From the NCBI GenBank assembly GCA_964517495.1, contig CAZFER010000039.1, positions 1 to 56,172 on the forward strand: a DNA stretch of 56,172 nt, given 5' to 3'. Below the pieces are notes generated by a model, which worked only from the letters and a program-made list of their open reading frames with translations, was not told the origin of the DNA and did no database searches. This DNA comes from CAZFER01 sp964517495 (GTDB lineage: Bacteria; Hinthialibacterota; Hinthialibacteria; Hinthialibacterales; Hinthialibacteraceae). The translations under genes were made by a program, and so were the position numbers. This document shows, piece by piece, positions 26,117-34,535 of this stretch (positions are counted from its first letter, which is position 1; each line of letters begins with the position of its first letter).

Positions 26117-26145
26117 TTGACATGTTGCGTTTTGTTATGTTAAAA
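26117..26145 (+). promoter_or_regulatory. Candidate promoter of the exported hydrolase gene
   Basis: A perfect TTGACA (26117-26122) is followed after 17 nt by TTAAAA (26140-26145). It lies about 80 nt before the GTG start at 26226, which has AAGGAGG at 26214-26220. Confidence 0.5.
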
Positions 26146-26225
26146 AGGTTTGCAATCCAACATTGTTTTAATAATTGGGGTAAGGACTCGAAATTTGATT
26201 TTAGAGAGTACAGAAGGAGGTTAGT

Positions 26226-27812
26226 GTGAATTGGCGTTATTATATTTGGATGGTCATTGTATCAGGTGTTTTGCTTGCACCATTTAGTCGTGTTGAAGCC
26301 CAAGAAGAGGTGGGCAAATGGAAACGCTTTGAATATGCTCTGGAGAATACCAGTTGGGATGGAAATCCTTTTCATGTTGAATTAAAAGGGATCTTTCAAA
26401 GTCCCAGCGGAAGAACGCTGGAGCAATGGGGATTTTATGCAGGAGAAAATACCTGGAAGCTCTATTTTATGCCGGATGAGACCGGAACATGGTCGTTTGA
26501 AACTCAATCAAGCGATGATGATCTCAACGCACGATCAGGGGCCTTTCGATGTGTTGAATCCCAACTGCCGGGTATGCTGACGAATGATGGACCGCATTGG
26601 ATTTTAACTGAAGAAGGTGGCACCATGCCGGTTATTTGGCACCCACCCGTGCGGGATGAAACCCGCTGGGGATTTCGGGCACGCGAGGTAAACCACCCAT
26701 CTATACAAGAGACATTGGAGTTGGCGGCAAAAACCATAGGAGCACGCGTTCTGGGGTTTGATGCCTTGCTGATTGTACCCACCGGCTGGGCCAGCGGTTA
26801 TACCCAATCAGCTGTGCCTTATGAAATTGGGGAAGAAGGGGTGCGTTTTCATCAACCATTTTGGGATCAACTCAACGCCAAAATGGATGCGGCGCGTGAT
26901 ATGGGAATGGGGCATTACATCATGTTTTACAGCGATGATGAACTTAAACCAGATAACTTTGGTTTGACACCTCAGTCTGACCGTGAAATTCAATTTTTCC
27001 GATATGCATTGGCTCGCCTGGCTTGCTACCCCATTGTGTTGTGGGATAGCGGGATCGACATTAGCGAATACCGCTCGCTGGATTGGATAGATTGGTATAC
27101 AGAGTGGATAAAAGAGAATGATCCCTGGCCGCATCCAGTGGGGAGCCGCACCGGAGGTGGAAGTGGTGGGAAAATACCGGAAGGCGCTACCTATTATAGT
27201 ACAGGTGGCGCCACGCTCCCAAGTTGGCGTGAATTGATTCGTAATTTTTGGGAACTTGCTATCCGGCGTGAGTTTCCAGTGGCTCATACGGATCATTGGC
27301 GGCCTTTTCATACACGGGGAAATTGGACCCATGAAAAGATTCGCTATGCTCATTGGCGTTGTGCGCTAGCTGGCGGGCAGGCCTTGTTCCCGGATTACAA
27401 CCAAGGCAATGTTAACTGGGAAGAAGTCATCAATCCGGGAGCACCCTGGATTGGGCACGCCACCCATTTTTTGAGCGAGAAACTCATTGTCGATTTACGT
27501 GAATTGGTGCCGGATGATGATTGGATTTTAGGAGGAGATGAAGCCATTGCGTCTGCAAAAGATGGAATAGAGTACGTGGTTTATATGGAAAAAGGAGGTG
27601 ATGTTCAAGTCGATTTGACAGAAAGCACAGGTAATTTGGTGGCCCAATGGTATAACCCCCGTAGCGGCGAATACAGCGGGCCGGAAATCGAGATTCAGGA
27701 TGGTGTTCCCAATCAATTTACATCTCCAACACATGGTTCAGGCAAGGATTGGGTTTTGCACATTCATCAAATTTTAACTGGCCTTGGGAGCGCACCTTTG
27801 CACGACAAATAA
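26226..27812 (+). CDS. Exported DUF5060/apiosidase-like glycoside hydrolase
   Basis: A 528-residue secreted protein with a Sec signal (YYIWMVIVSGVLLAPF, then VEAQ). Residues ~30-115 match the DUF5060 N-terminal beta domain (WKRFEYALENTSWDGNPF, LYFMPDETGTWSFET). The middle is a TIM barrel with YPIVLWDSGIDISEYRSLDW and GNWTHEKIRYAHWRCALAGG, the pattern of apiosidase-like DUF4038 families. In those families the first segment often carries a Glu, and here the residues around it are Asp. Residues ~430-515 resemble a putative collagen-binding C-terminal domain (GIEYVVYMEKGGDVQVDL, VAQWYNPRSGEY). The start is GTG, with AAGGAGG 5 nt upstream. Expected role: cleavage of plant or algal side-chain glycans outside the cytoplasm (family-level inference). 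Confidence 0.8.
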   Translation: MNWRYYIWMVIVSGVLLAPFSRVEAQEEVGKWKRFEYALENTSWDGNPFHVELKGIFQSPSGRTLEQWGFYAGENTWKLYFMPDETGTWSFETQSSDDDLNARSGAFRCVESQLPGMLTNDGPHWILTEEGGTMPVIWHPPVRDETRWGFRAREVNHPSIQETLELAAKTIGARVLGFDALLIVPTGWASGYTQSAVPYEIGEEGVRFHQPFWDQLNAKMDAARDMGMGHYIMFYSDDELKPDNFGLTPQSDREIQFFRYALARLACYPIVLWDSGIDISEYRSLDWIDWYTEWIKENDPWPHPVGSRTGGGSGGKIPEGATYYSTGGATLPSWRELIRNFWELAIRREFPVAHTDHWRPFHTRGNWTHEKIRYAHWRCALAGGQALFPDYNQGNVNWEEVINPGAPWIGHATHFLSEKLIVDLRELVPDDDWILGGDEAIASAKDGIEYVVYMEKGGDVQVDLTESTGNLVAQWYNPRSGEYSGPEIEIQDGVPNQFTSPTHGSGKDWVLHIHQILTGLGSAPLHDK

Positions 27813-27856
27813 GTTTTTACTCTGGGATTGATCCAAGGAAAAGGAGATAAAGGCTA

Positions 27857-29671
27857 ATGCGAAGAAACTCAAAAAGAATACGTGCTGTGGTTTTAAACAC
27901 GGTGTTTTTACCAATCATGAGTTTAGTTGTTTTGTTATGGGGAACCTCACCTGCTTATGCGCAGGGGATTTTTGATTTGATCAACACCGACTGGCCGGTG
28001 GTTGGTGATTCGTTTGTTGAAGGCAATGTGCAGGTGTCAGGACAGGGTGAAGATGCGGTATATTCATTAAGTGGCAATGGCAACGGATTAGGGGTAACCA
28101 ATGCCAGCGACGAGGGGTTGTTTGTTTTTGCCGAGCGGGATGACAGTTGGAGCATTCAAGGCCGATTGTCATGGGATAACCCAGGCCCACCCGAGGCGGG
28201 AAGCGTGGGATTGATGATCCGTGAATCCGGGCAGGAGCCCAGCGCACGGCATTATTCAGCGGTCATGCGGGTGGTGGATGGCGAGCAACGCAGTGATGTT
28301 CGATATCGGAATATTCTGGCCATTAGTGGTTTACCTACTAATGAACTACGAACAGAAAATGATGAACCGCTGGTGGATCCCGGCACAGGATTATGGTTTC
28401 GTTTGACACATGTGAAAGATCTTTTTTTGTTTTTGACGGAATATTCCCTTGATGGTGAAAATTGGGTGCTGGCTGATCGTCAGGTTTTCCCGTGGTCATC
28501 GGGAACCTTGGCATATGGTTTGTTTATCGCCAGTGATACGGATGATGAAGAGGTGGTGGAAGCCGAAGCGGATCATGTATCCCTTAACCCATCCCCACCC
28601 GTTGTCAATCGGACATTCTCAAAACCTGTCTTTAAAGCCAATGACACCATTCATGTGAGTTTGGATATTCACAACTCAGCCCAGGCCGGACAATTGGAGA
28701 TCGAAGAAAGCATCCCTAATGGCTGGACCGCTCAAACTATTAGCCACAATGGCCAGGTGAGCGATGAAACCATCACCTGGAACTTAACCGATGTGCCCAC
28801 GGGTGTGACCACACTGACCTATCAGGCCATATCACCCGATTCTCCTGACAGTGAAGCCACTTGGGAAGGCACCATTGTTGGTGGCTTGCAGATTTTAGGG
28901 AAAACCGGCTTGCTGCTTACTGGTGGTGATGTTCCCCGTGTGTCAGATGGTATTTTAATGCTGTACGAATTCACCGAAGGTGATGGGGATACGGTTCATG
29001 ATACATCCGGTGTGGGTGATCCGGTTGATTTGACCATTCGTGATCCTGGCAATGTTACCTGGGGAGCGGGATCGTTGCGAATCGATGCGAACACAAAAAT
29101 CCGCTCAATGGGACCGGTTCCCAAGTTGTATGACACGTTTACGGACTTTGAGCATGATGGTTCAATCACGGTGGAGGCGTGGATTGCTCCTGCAAATACA
29201 GAACAAACGGGTCCCGCCCGGATGGTAACCTATTCGGATAATCCCTCATTCCGTAATTTTACTTTGGGTCAGCAGGCTGATTTTTATCAAATGCGGCTGC
29301 GGACGGGATTTGAGGTCAATAATAATAACCGAAATGGCACCCAACCCTTCCTGAGTACACAGCCTGGTACGGTTACAACCACCTTAACTCATGTGGTATT
29401 CGTGCGGGATGCAGATTGGTTCACCTATATATATGTAAACGGTGAACAGGTGACAGATGAAGGAACCACCACTGATTTATTTTTTGACAATTGGGATCCC
29501 AGTTATGAATTTGGCCTCGGAAATGAAATCAACCAGGATCGAACCTGGCTTGGTGAATTTTTCCTGGTCAGTCTATATACCCGAGGACTCACCGCGGATG
29601 AAGTGGCTCAAAACTTCGCAGCGGGTGTGGAGATTCCCGATGTTCTCGTTCATGAATGGGCATTGTATTAG
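27857..29671 (+). CDS. Exported multi-domain protein with LamG domain
   Basis: A 604-residue secreted protein with a signal ending around SPAYA-Q (residues 1-36). About residues 40-240 form a beta-sandwich of the DUF1349/concanavalin type (SVGLMIRESGQEPSARHYS, WFRLTHVKDLFLFLTEYS). Residues ~245-345 look like an Ig/DUF11-type module (FKANDTIHVSLDIHNS, IPNGWTAQTI). Residues ~365-595 form a LamG/concanavalin lectin-like domain (LYEFTEGDGDTVHDTS, GSITVEAWIAPANTEQTG, FTYIYVNGEQV, FLVSLYTRGLTADEV). No catalytic site is seen; a carbohydrate-binding or adhesive role is likely. It follows the hydrolase by 44 nt, with a good ribosome site (AAGGAGA), so the two are probably co-expressed. A terminator follows. 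Confidence 0.78.
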   Translation: MRRNSKRIRAVVLNTVFLPIMSLVVLLWGTSPAYAQGIFDLINTDWPVVGDSFVEGNVQVSGQGEDAVYSLSGNGNGLGVTNASDEGLFVFAERDDSWSIQGRLSWDNPGPPEAGSVGLMIRESGQEPSARHYSAVMRVVDGEQRSDVRYRNILAISGLPTNELRTENDEPLVDPGTGLWFRLTHVKDLFLFLTEYSLDGENWVLADRQVFPWSSGTLAYGLFIASDTDDEEVVEAEADHVSLNPSPPVVNRTFSKPVFKANDTIHVSLDIHNSAQAGQLEIEESIPNGWTAQTISHNGQVSDETITWNLTDVPTGVTTLTYQAISPDSPDSEATWEGTIVGGLQILGKTGLLLTGGDVPRVSDGILMLYEFTEGDGDTVHDTSGVGDPVDLTIRDPGNVTWGAGSLRIDANTKIRSMGPVPKLYDTFTDFEHDGSITVEAWIAPANTEQTGPARMVTYSDNPSFRNFTLGQQADFYQMRLRTGFEVNNNNRNGTQPFLSTQPGTVTTTLTHVVFVRDADWFTYIYVNGEQVTDEGTTTDLFFDNWDPSYEFGLGNEINQDRTWLGEFFLVSLYTRGLTADEVAQNFAAGVEIPDVLVHEWALY

Positions 29672-29696
29672 ATTATAAGCATAATAAATGACTGTT

Positions 29697-29740
29697 ACCC
29701 TCCTCTAACCCACGTTTTGGGGAGGGTGAATCATTTTTTT
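29697..29740 (+). terminator. Rho-independent terminator after the LamG gene
   Basis: ACCCTCC (29697-29703) pairs with GGAGGGT (29721-29727) and is followed by GAATCATTTTTTT (to 29740). It lies 26 nt after the stop codon. Confidence 0.75.
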
Positions 29741-29870
29741 ATCCGTGTTTTTTACCGCATCGTTGATGGTGTATCTATATCAATGTCATTTTTAAATGCA
29801 TACACCTCTTTTAAGGTTTTCCTTGATGGGTCAAACTACATGATCCCATTACGATTTTGGTGTTTCAAAC

Positions 29871-29948
29871 CGGCTCCGCGGGAGCGTCGCCCTCCCTATC
29901 ATCGAACATAAATTGTGCCACTCACCGGGCAGACACGTAGGTCTGCCC
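29871..29948. repeat. Intergenic inverted-repeat elements
   Basis: The stretch GGCTCCGCGGGAGC followed by GTCGCCCTCCC (29872-29896) resembles the element at the end of the window (56117-56172). Next, GGGCAGAC (29927-29934) and GTCTGCCC (29941-29948) form a perfect 8-bp hairpin with a 6-nt loop. These look like members of short intergenic repeat families. The gap 29672-30265 holds no gene I can support. Confidence 0.55.
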
Positions 29949-29984
29949 TTACATATGGTATTCAACATCGTTTATTGCATTTTT

Positions 29985-30026
29985 TTTCGGGGCGCCCCGG
30001 TTTTTAATTCGGGGGGCGCCCCGAAA
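29985..30026. repeat. GC-rich perfect inverted repeat
   Basis: TTTCGGGGCGCCCC (29985-29998) and GGGGCGCCCCGAAA (30013-30026) are exact reverse complements over 14 bp with a 14-nt loop. Each arm contains the self-complementary GGGGCGCCCC. It is far richer in GC than the surrounding DNA. On the + strand it is not followed by a T-run, so it is more likely a repeat element or operator than a terminator. Confidence 0.6.
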
Positions 30027-30093
30027 CTAAACACAAGGATGAAGAAAAAATGCTCGAAGCATTTCTGATTAACCCTTTATATGATCACATGAT

Positions 30094-30123
30094 TTGACTT
30101 TCATGAAATATTCATTGCATAAT
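30094..30123 (+). promoter_or_regulatory. Promoter before the small protein and neuB-like gene
   Basis: TTGACT (30094-30099) and CATAAT (30118-30123) match consensus 5/6 each with an 18-nt spacer. Transcription would start near 30130, after the ATG at 30128. The start at 30266 is therefore preferred for the next gene. Confidence 0.55.
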
Positions 30124-30265
30124 TTTAATGTCTGGCCGGCCCTATAAATTCATGGATGCAGATACTCTTTTGGCTGATTTCTTCCAGGGAATCCGACGCA
30201 TGCTAAAAGAACGCAATATACCTCAAACCGTTCAGGATATCACGAAAAAAATAGGAGAAAAAAAG

Positions 30266-30427
30266 ATGAACCATAAAATACAAAATCTCGACGCTCTCGA
30301 AAAAGAGAGGCCGGATGTCGCACAGGGGAAAGAACCTGAAGTCCCAACACCAATCATCCAAAAACTCCATCTCGAAATTGATCCATATTCTCAAAACGAC
30401 CGCCTTGAATTAGCGATTAAATGTTAA
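30266..30427 (+). CDS. Small protein of unknown function (weak FlaG-like C-terminus)
   Basis: A 53-residue protein starting at 30266, where AGGAG (30253-30257) is well placed and a promoter lies upstream. The frame is open back to 30128 but that ATG sits at the predicted transcription start. The N-terminal half is charged (LDALEKERPDVAQGKEPE). The C-terminal half, IIQKLHLEIDPYSQNDRLEL, is a short strand pair that resembles the end of FlaG-type flagellar proteins, but the likeness is too short to trust. It is 32 nt before the NeuB-family gene and probably co-transcribed with it. Confidence 0.45.
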   Translation: MNHKIQNLDALEKERPDVAQGKEPEVPTPIIQKLHLEIDPYSQNDRLELAIKC

Positions 30428-30459
30428 AATAAATTTCACACACAAAATCGGAAAAGAAA

Positions 30460-31470
30460 ATGAAATCACTAAACATAGGCTCAAATATCATCCGCCCGGA
30501 CCAGCCCTGTTTTATCATCGCTGAAGCAGGTTTAAACCACAACGGCGATGTGGAATTAGCCAAATGCTTGATCGAACAAGCGGCTCAACTTGGCGCGAAT
30601 GCGGTTAAGTTCCAAACCTATACACCAGGAGAACTTTTCCCCCCGGATCATCCCGATCTCCATCAATTCAAAAAAGTGGTCTTCGATCGGAATATCTATC
30701 TCGATTTGATTGCCAGCGCCGAAAAACACAATGTTATATTGCTATCCACCCCCTTCGATGAAGCCAGCGTTGATTTGCTGGTTGAAATTGGAATCCCCGC
30801 CTTCAAAATAGGCTCTGGCGAGGTAACCCATCATCATTTACTGCGCTATATCGCTGAAAAACAAAAACCTATTATCCTCTCCACCGGCATGTCTTCCTTG
30901 GATGAGTTGGATCGGGCCGTGGCTGTTATCAGAAAAGCGGGAGATCCCCCCCTCGCTTTGTTACATTGTGTATCAGCCTATCCATGCCCAATCGAACAAG
31001 CCGCCTTGCAAAATATTACACTCCTGCAGCAACGTTTTAGTTGCCCGGTTGGATATTCTGATCATACCACCTCGGATTTATGCGCCATCGCCGCTGTCGC
31101 CTTGGGCGCTTGTATCGTTGAAAAGCATTTCACGCTTTCTCATCACCTCCCAGGATGGGATCATTCCTTTTCATACGATCCCGATCAAATGAAACGCTTC
31201 ATCACGCAGATCAAGAATACAGAAAAAGCTCTAAAATCTGAAGTTAAGTCCGTTTTGACCGTTGAAACCCCCATTCGCAAAATCGCCCGGCGTGCGATAT
31301 ATACCCGCTGTGAAATACAAGCCGGAGAAACCTTGAAAATGGAACATCTCGTTATACGCCGCCCAGAAGGACCGCTTCATGCAGACCAGCTGGACACCAT
31401 TTTGGGCAAAAAAGCCGCCCGAAACATCCCACCGGGCGCTGCATTAACACCAGAAGACCTTAAAATGTAA
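30460..31470 (+). CDS. neuB: NeuB-family sialic-acid-type synthase
   Basis: A 336-residue enzyme that condenses phosphoenolpyruvate with an N-acetylated hexosamine to make a nonulosonic (sialic, legionaminic or pseudaminic) acid. The N-terminal TIM barrel has FIIAEAGLNHNGDVELAK, ANAVKFQTYTPGELF, AFKIGSGEVTHHHLL, ILSTGMSSLDEL, and CPVGYSDHTTSDL, then IVEKHFTLSHHLPGWDHSFS. The last ~60 residues are the SAF/antifreeze-like domain (IYTRCEIQAGETL). Which nonulosonic acid cannot be decided from sequence. No CMP-transferase or other pathway gene is nearby. The 3' end is 148 nt before the cold-shock gene. Confidence 0.9.
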   Translation: MKSLNIGSNIIRPDQPCFIIAEAGLNHNGDVELAKCLIEQAAQLGANAVKFQTYTPGELFPPDHPDLHQFKKVVFDRNIYLDLIASAEKHNVILLSTPFDEASVDLLVEIGIPAFKIGSGEVTHHHLLRYIAEKQKPIILSTGMSSLDELDRAVAVIRKAGDPPLALLHCVSAYPCPIEQAALQNITLLQQRFSCPVGYSDHTTSDLCAIAAVALGACIVEKHFTLSHHLPGWDHSFSYDPDQMKRFITQIKNTEKALKSEVKSVLTVETPIRKIARRAIYTRCEIQAGETLKMEHLVIRRPEGPLHADQLDTILGKKAARNIPPGAALTPEDLKM

Positions 31471-31529
31471 AAAAATATGCCTTGATCACCATTTTTTTCC
31501 AACTTTTTATCGATTCTATTGAAATGCAG

Positions 31530-31556
31530 TTGACCGAGTACGACTTTTTTGATAAT
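31530..31556 (+). promoter_or_regulatory. Candidate promoter of the cold-shock gene
   Basis: TTGACC (31530-31535) with GATAAT (31551-31556) at a short 15-nt spacing, or TAATTT at 17 nt. This gives a leader of about 55 nt to the TTG start. Confidence 0.4.
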
Positions 31557-31618
31557 TTGGAGTCGCTTAGGGGGGCATTTCCTCAAGCTGTGTTTTCAAC
31601 AAAAGGAGGTTTAGTAAG

Positions 31619-31819
31619 TTGGCTCGCGGAAAAGTCAAATGGTTTAGCAACAAAAAAGGATATGGTTTCATCGAATGTGAAGAAGGAAAGGATGTGTTTG
31701 TCCATTATCAGGATATTCAGGGTGATGGATTCAAAACACTCAAAGAGGAAGAAGAGGTTGAGTTTGAAATGATTGAGGGGGACAAAGGATTAAAAGCTCT
31801 AAACGTCTCTAAAATCTAG
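31619..31819 (+). CDS. Cold-shock domain protein
   Basis: A 66-residue CspA-type single OB-fold protein that binds single-stranded RNA and DNA as a chaperone. RNP1 is KGYGFIE and RNP2 is VFVHY, preceded by GKVKWFSNKK, all standard. The C-terminus is more acidic than usual (LKEEEEVEFEMIEGDKG). The start is TTG at 31619 with a strong AAGGAGG (31603-31609) 9 nt upstream; no ATG exists in frame near it. It is followed by a hairpin terminator 65 nt after the stop. Confidence 0.95.
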   Translation: MARGKVKWFSNKKGYGFIECEEGKDVFVHYQDIQGDGFKTLKEEEEVEFEMIEGDKGLKALNVSKI

Positions 31820-31883
31820 CGTTATCCTTACTTAAATTATTACTTATGTAATCACCTCAATTTTGACACTCATGTGCAAACGG

Positions 31884-31910
31884 GGCCGGACGTTTATGTT
31901 CGGCCTTTTT
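31884..31910 (+). terminator. Terminator between the cold-shock gene and leuS
   Basis: GGCCGGAC (31884-31891) and GTTCGGCC (31898-31905) form an 8-bp stem (one G-T pair) with a 6-nt loop, followed by TTTTTCTCT. It most likely ends the cold-shock transcript. Because it precedes leuS by only 63 nt, a role as a leuS attenuator is possible, but no T-box features are seen. Confidence 0.75.
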
Positions 31911-31972
31911 CTCTGCCACCCCTGTCGATACAATATCGGATATCAATCGATATTAAAATAAATGAGGTCATT

Positions 31973-34513
31973 ATGTCGACACAAGACGTTAAACCATCAC
32001 CCATTACCGGATCAAAAAACATATCTGATCATTACCCCTTCTCTGAGGTGGAAAAAAAGTGGCAAACCCGCTGGAAAGAAGAAAAATCGTTCGATACACC
32101 CATCGAAGGCAAAGGGGATAAATTCTATTGCCTGGAAATGTTTCCCTATCCCTCAGGCAAACTGCACATGGGCCATTTAAGAAACTATTCCATCGGCGAT
32201 GTCATGGCCCGTTTTTACCGCATGAAGGGGTGCCGGGTGCTTCATCCGATGGGGTATGACGCTTTTGGTTTACCCGCTGAAAATGCGGCGATGAAGAATA
32301 AAGTTCCACCCGCCTATTGGACCAATAACAATATTGAAGAAATGCGCCATCAACAACAGGCGCTTGGTCTTTCTTATGATTGGGACCGTGAGGTAGCCAC
32401 CTGTCATGAAAATTATTATAAATGGGGGCAGTGGCTCTTCTTGAAATTTTGGGGAAAAGGGCTTGTTTACCGCAAAGAAGGCCTGCTGAATTGGTGCCCC
32501 TCTTGCCTGACCGTATTGGCCAATGAACAGGTGGTGAATGGATTGTGTTGGCGATGCGATTCAACCGTGACCCAAAAATACATGCCCCAATGGTACGTTA
32601 AAATCACCGATTACGCCGAAGAACTCCTTAATGATTTGGAATTGCTTAAGGAATGGCCTCATAAAGTCACGGTAATGCAGCAGAACTGGATCGGACGCTC
32701 TGAAGGAGCTGAAATTCATTTTAAAGTGGCGGATGGCCCACTCGAAGGAGAACCCATCACCGTTTTTACCACCAGGCCGGATACGATTTTTGGCGCGACT
32801 TATATGGTATTGGCACCCGAACAACAACTGGTGGAAAAACTGATTGCCAATACCCCTCAAGAATCTGAATGCAAAGAGTTTATCAACAAAGTCGCACGCA
32901 TGGATAAAGCCGTTCGCACCGATGAAGCGACAAAAAAAGAAGGCGTGTTTACCGGCCGATATGCTATTAATCCCGTCAATGGCGAAAAGATTCCCATATG
33001 GATCGCCAATTATGTATTGGTGGAATATGGTACCGGAGCCATAATGGCAGTCCCCGCACATGACCAGCGTGACTTTGAATTCGCCCGCGAGTTCAATCTC
33101 CCCATGCGCCTGGTCGTCAAGCCGGAAGATGCACCATATGACTCCGCTGAAGAGATGACCAAAGCCTGGGTTGGTGAAGGAATAATGGTAAATTCCGATC
33201 AATTTAACGGCACACCCAATGTTGAAGGGAAAAAGGCCATAACAGCATGGATGGCAGAAAAAGGCATCGGCAATGCCACCATTAATTATCGCCTGCGGGA
33301 TTGGGGAATATCACGGCAGCGTTATTGGGGAATGCCGATCCCCTTGGTGCATTGCGATCAATGCGGTGTGGTTCCTGTGCCTGAAGCGGACCTCCCCGTG
33401 AAACTACCCATTGATGTGGAAATTACCGGTGAAGGCTCCCCACTACCCCGGATGAGTTCATTTATGGATGTAAAATGTCCAAAATGCGGCAAAGCAGCCA
33501 AACGCGAAACCGATACCATTGACACCTTTTGGGATTCGTCATGGTATTTTCTTCGCTATATCGATGCCCACAATGAGGACCGGCCATTCGACACCAAAAA
33601 GGTTAATGATTGGATGCCGGTTGATTTATATATTGGTGGCGTGGAGCATGCTGTGCTTCACCTCCTCTATTCCCGATTCTTTACCAAAGCTCTGCGTGAT
33701 ATGGGGTTGCTTGATTGCAGTGAGCCATTCAAAAAATTGTTAACACAGGGAATGGTGACCAAAGATGGCTTTAAGATGTCGAAATCCAAAGAAAATGTGG
33801 TCGAACCTGGGCCTATACTTGAGCAATATGGCGCTGATGCGGCTCGGGTTTTTATCCTCTTCGCCTCCCCACCTGAGCGTGACCTGGATTGGAGTGATGA
33901 GGGGGTAATTGGAGCATCACGCTTTTTGGACCGGGTATATCGATTGATTATGCGCTATGCCGATGATCTAAAATCGTCTCCATCCTCTTCCTTAGGAGAA
34001 CCAACGGAAGCGGCCCGAAACCTGCGGCGAATTTGCCATCGAACCATCGAAGGCGTCACTATAGATATTGCCCAGCGAATCAGCCTGAACACGGCCATCG
34101 CCAAGATTATGGAATTGGTCAATGAAATGTATCGCGTGGTTCAGGATGATACGGTTGCCGTTTCTGATATTGCAATCTTCAAAGAAGCCGCGCACACCCT
34201 CGCGTTGTTGCTTTCACCCTTTGCTCCCCACATCAGCGAAGAATTGTGGGAAGCCTTAGGCAACATGGGAATAGCCCAAAACCAATCCTGGCCTGAATAT
34301 GATCCTGACGCCTTGGAGCAGGAAACCGTCATGCTTGTTGTTCAGGTCAATGGAAAAGTACGCGGAAAAGTAGAGGTTCCAGCCGAAGCGGATGAAGAAA
34401 CCATTTGGCAAGCCGCCAACCGGGAACCGATGATTACCCGTTGGCTGGAAGATAAAACGGTGGTCAAGAAAATCCATGTTCCGGGGAAATTGCTGAACGT
34501 TGTGGTAAAGTAA
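31973..34513 (+). CDS. leuS: Leucyl-tRNA synthetase
   Basis: An 846-residue class I synthetase. The HIGH-type motif is HMGH (residues 65-68) in YPSGKLHMGHLRNYSIGD; KMSKS is intact in DGFKMSKSKENV. The editing domain has TTRPDTIFGATYMVLAPE and GTGAIMAVPAHDQRDFEFA; a zinc-ribbon-like CPKCGK pair lies in the insert near residue ~500. The start at 31973 (GAGG upstream) is used because the longer frame would begin inside the preceding terminator. ComEA-like DNA-binding protein follows after 22 nt. Confidence 0.97.
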   Translation: MSTQDVKPSPITGSKNISDHYPFSEVEKKWQTRWKEEKSFDTPIEGKGDKFYCLEMFPYPSGKLHMGHLRNYSIGDVMARFYRMKGCRVLHPMGYDAFGLPAENAAMKNKVPPAYWTNNNIEEMRHQQQALGLSYDWDREVATCHENYYKWGQWLFLKFWGKGLVYRKEGLLNWCPSCLTVLANEQVVNGLCWRCDSTVTQKYMPQWYVKITDYAEELLNDLELLKEWPHKVTVMQQNWIGRSEGAEIHFKVADGPLEGEPITVFTTRPDTIFGATYMVLAPEQQLVEKLIANTPQESECKEFINKVARMDKAVRTDEATKKEGVFTGRYAINPVNGEKIPIWIANYVLVEYGTGAIMAVPAHDQRDFEFAREFNLPMRLVVKPEDAPYDSAEEMTKAWVGEGIMVNSDQFNGTPNVEGKKAITAWMAEKGIGNATINYRLRDWGISRQRYWGMPIPLVHCDQCGVVPVPEADLPVKLPIDVEITGEGSPLPRMSSFMDVKCPKCGKAAKRETDTIDTFWDSSWYFLRYIDAHNEDRPFDTKKVNDWMPVDLYIGGVEHAVLHLLYSRFFTKALRDMGLLDCSEPFKKLLTQGMVTKDGFKMSKSKENVVEPGPILEQYGADAARVFILFASPPERDLDWSDEGVIGASRFLDRVYRLIMRYADDLKSSPSSSLGEPTEAARNLRRICHRTIEGVTIDIAQRISLNTAIAKIMELVNEMYRVVQDDTVAVSDIAIFKEAAHTLALLLSPFAPHISEELWEALGNMGIAQNQSWPEYDPDALEQETVMLVVQVNGKVRGKVEVPAEADEETIWQAANREPMITRWLEDKTVVKKIHVPGKLLNVVVK

Positions 34514-34535
34514 TCCTGATTTTTGGCATACTGAC

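Noticed and set aside
29763..29848. Minus-strand stretch reading like a protein end (FDPSRKTLKEVYAFKND)
   Set aside because: It is cut by a stop just upstream, has no start and is under 30 codons; a remnant is possible but cannot be supported.
30128..30265. Longer start for the small protein before neuB
   Set aside because: The ATG at 30128 lies at the predicted transcription start and has no ribosome site; the start at 30266 has both.
31874..31972. Upstream extension of leuS
   Set aside because: The extra 33 codons cover the cold-shock terminator hairpin, and family alignment starts at the later ATG.
31820..31972. T-box leader before leuS
   Set aside because: No T-box sequence or antiterminator pairing is seen; the hairpin is explained as the cold-shock terminator.
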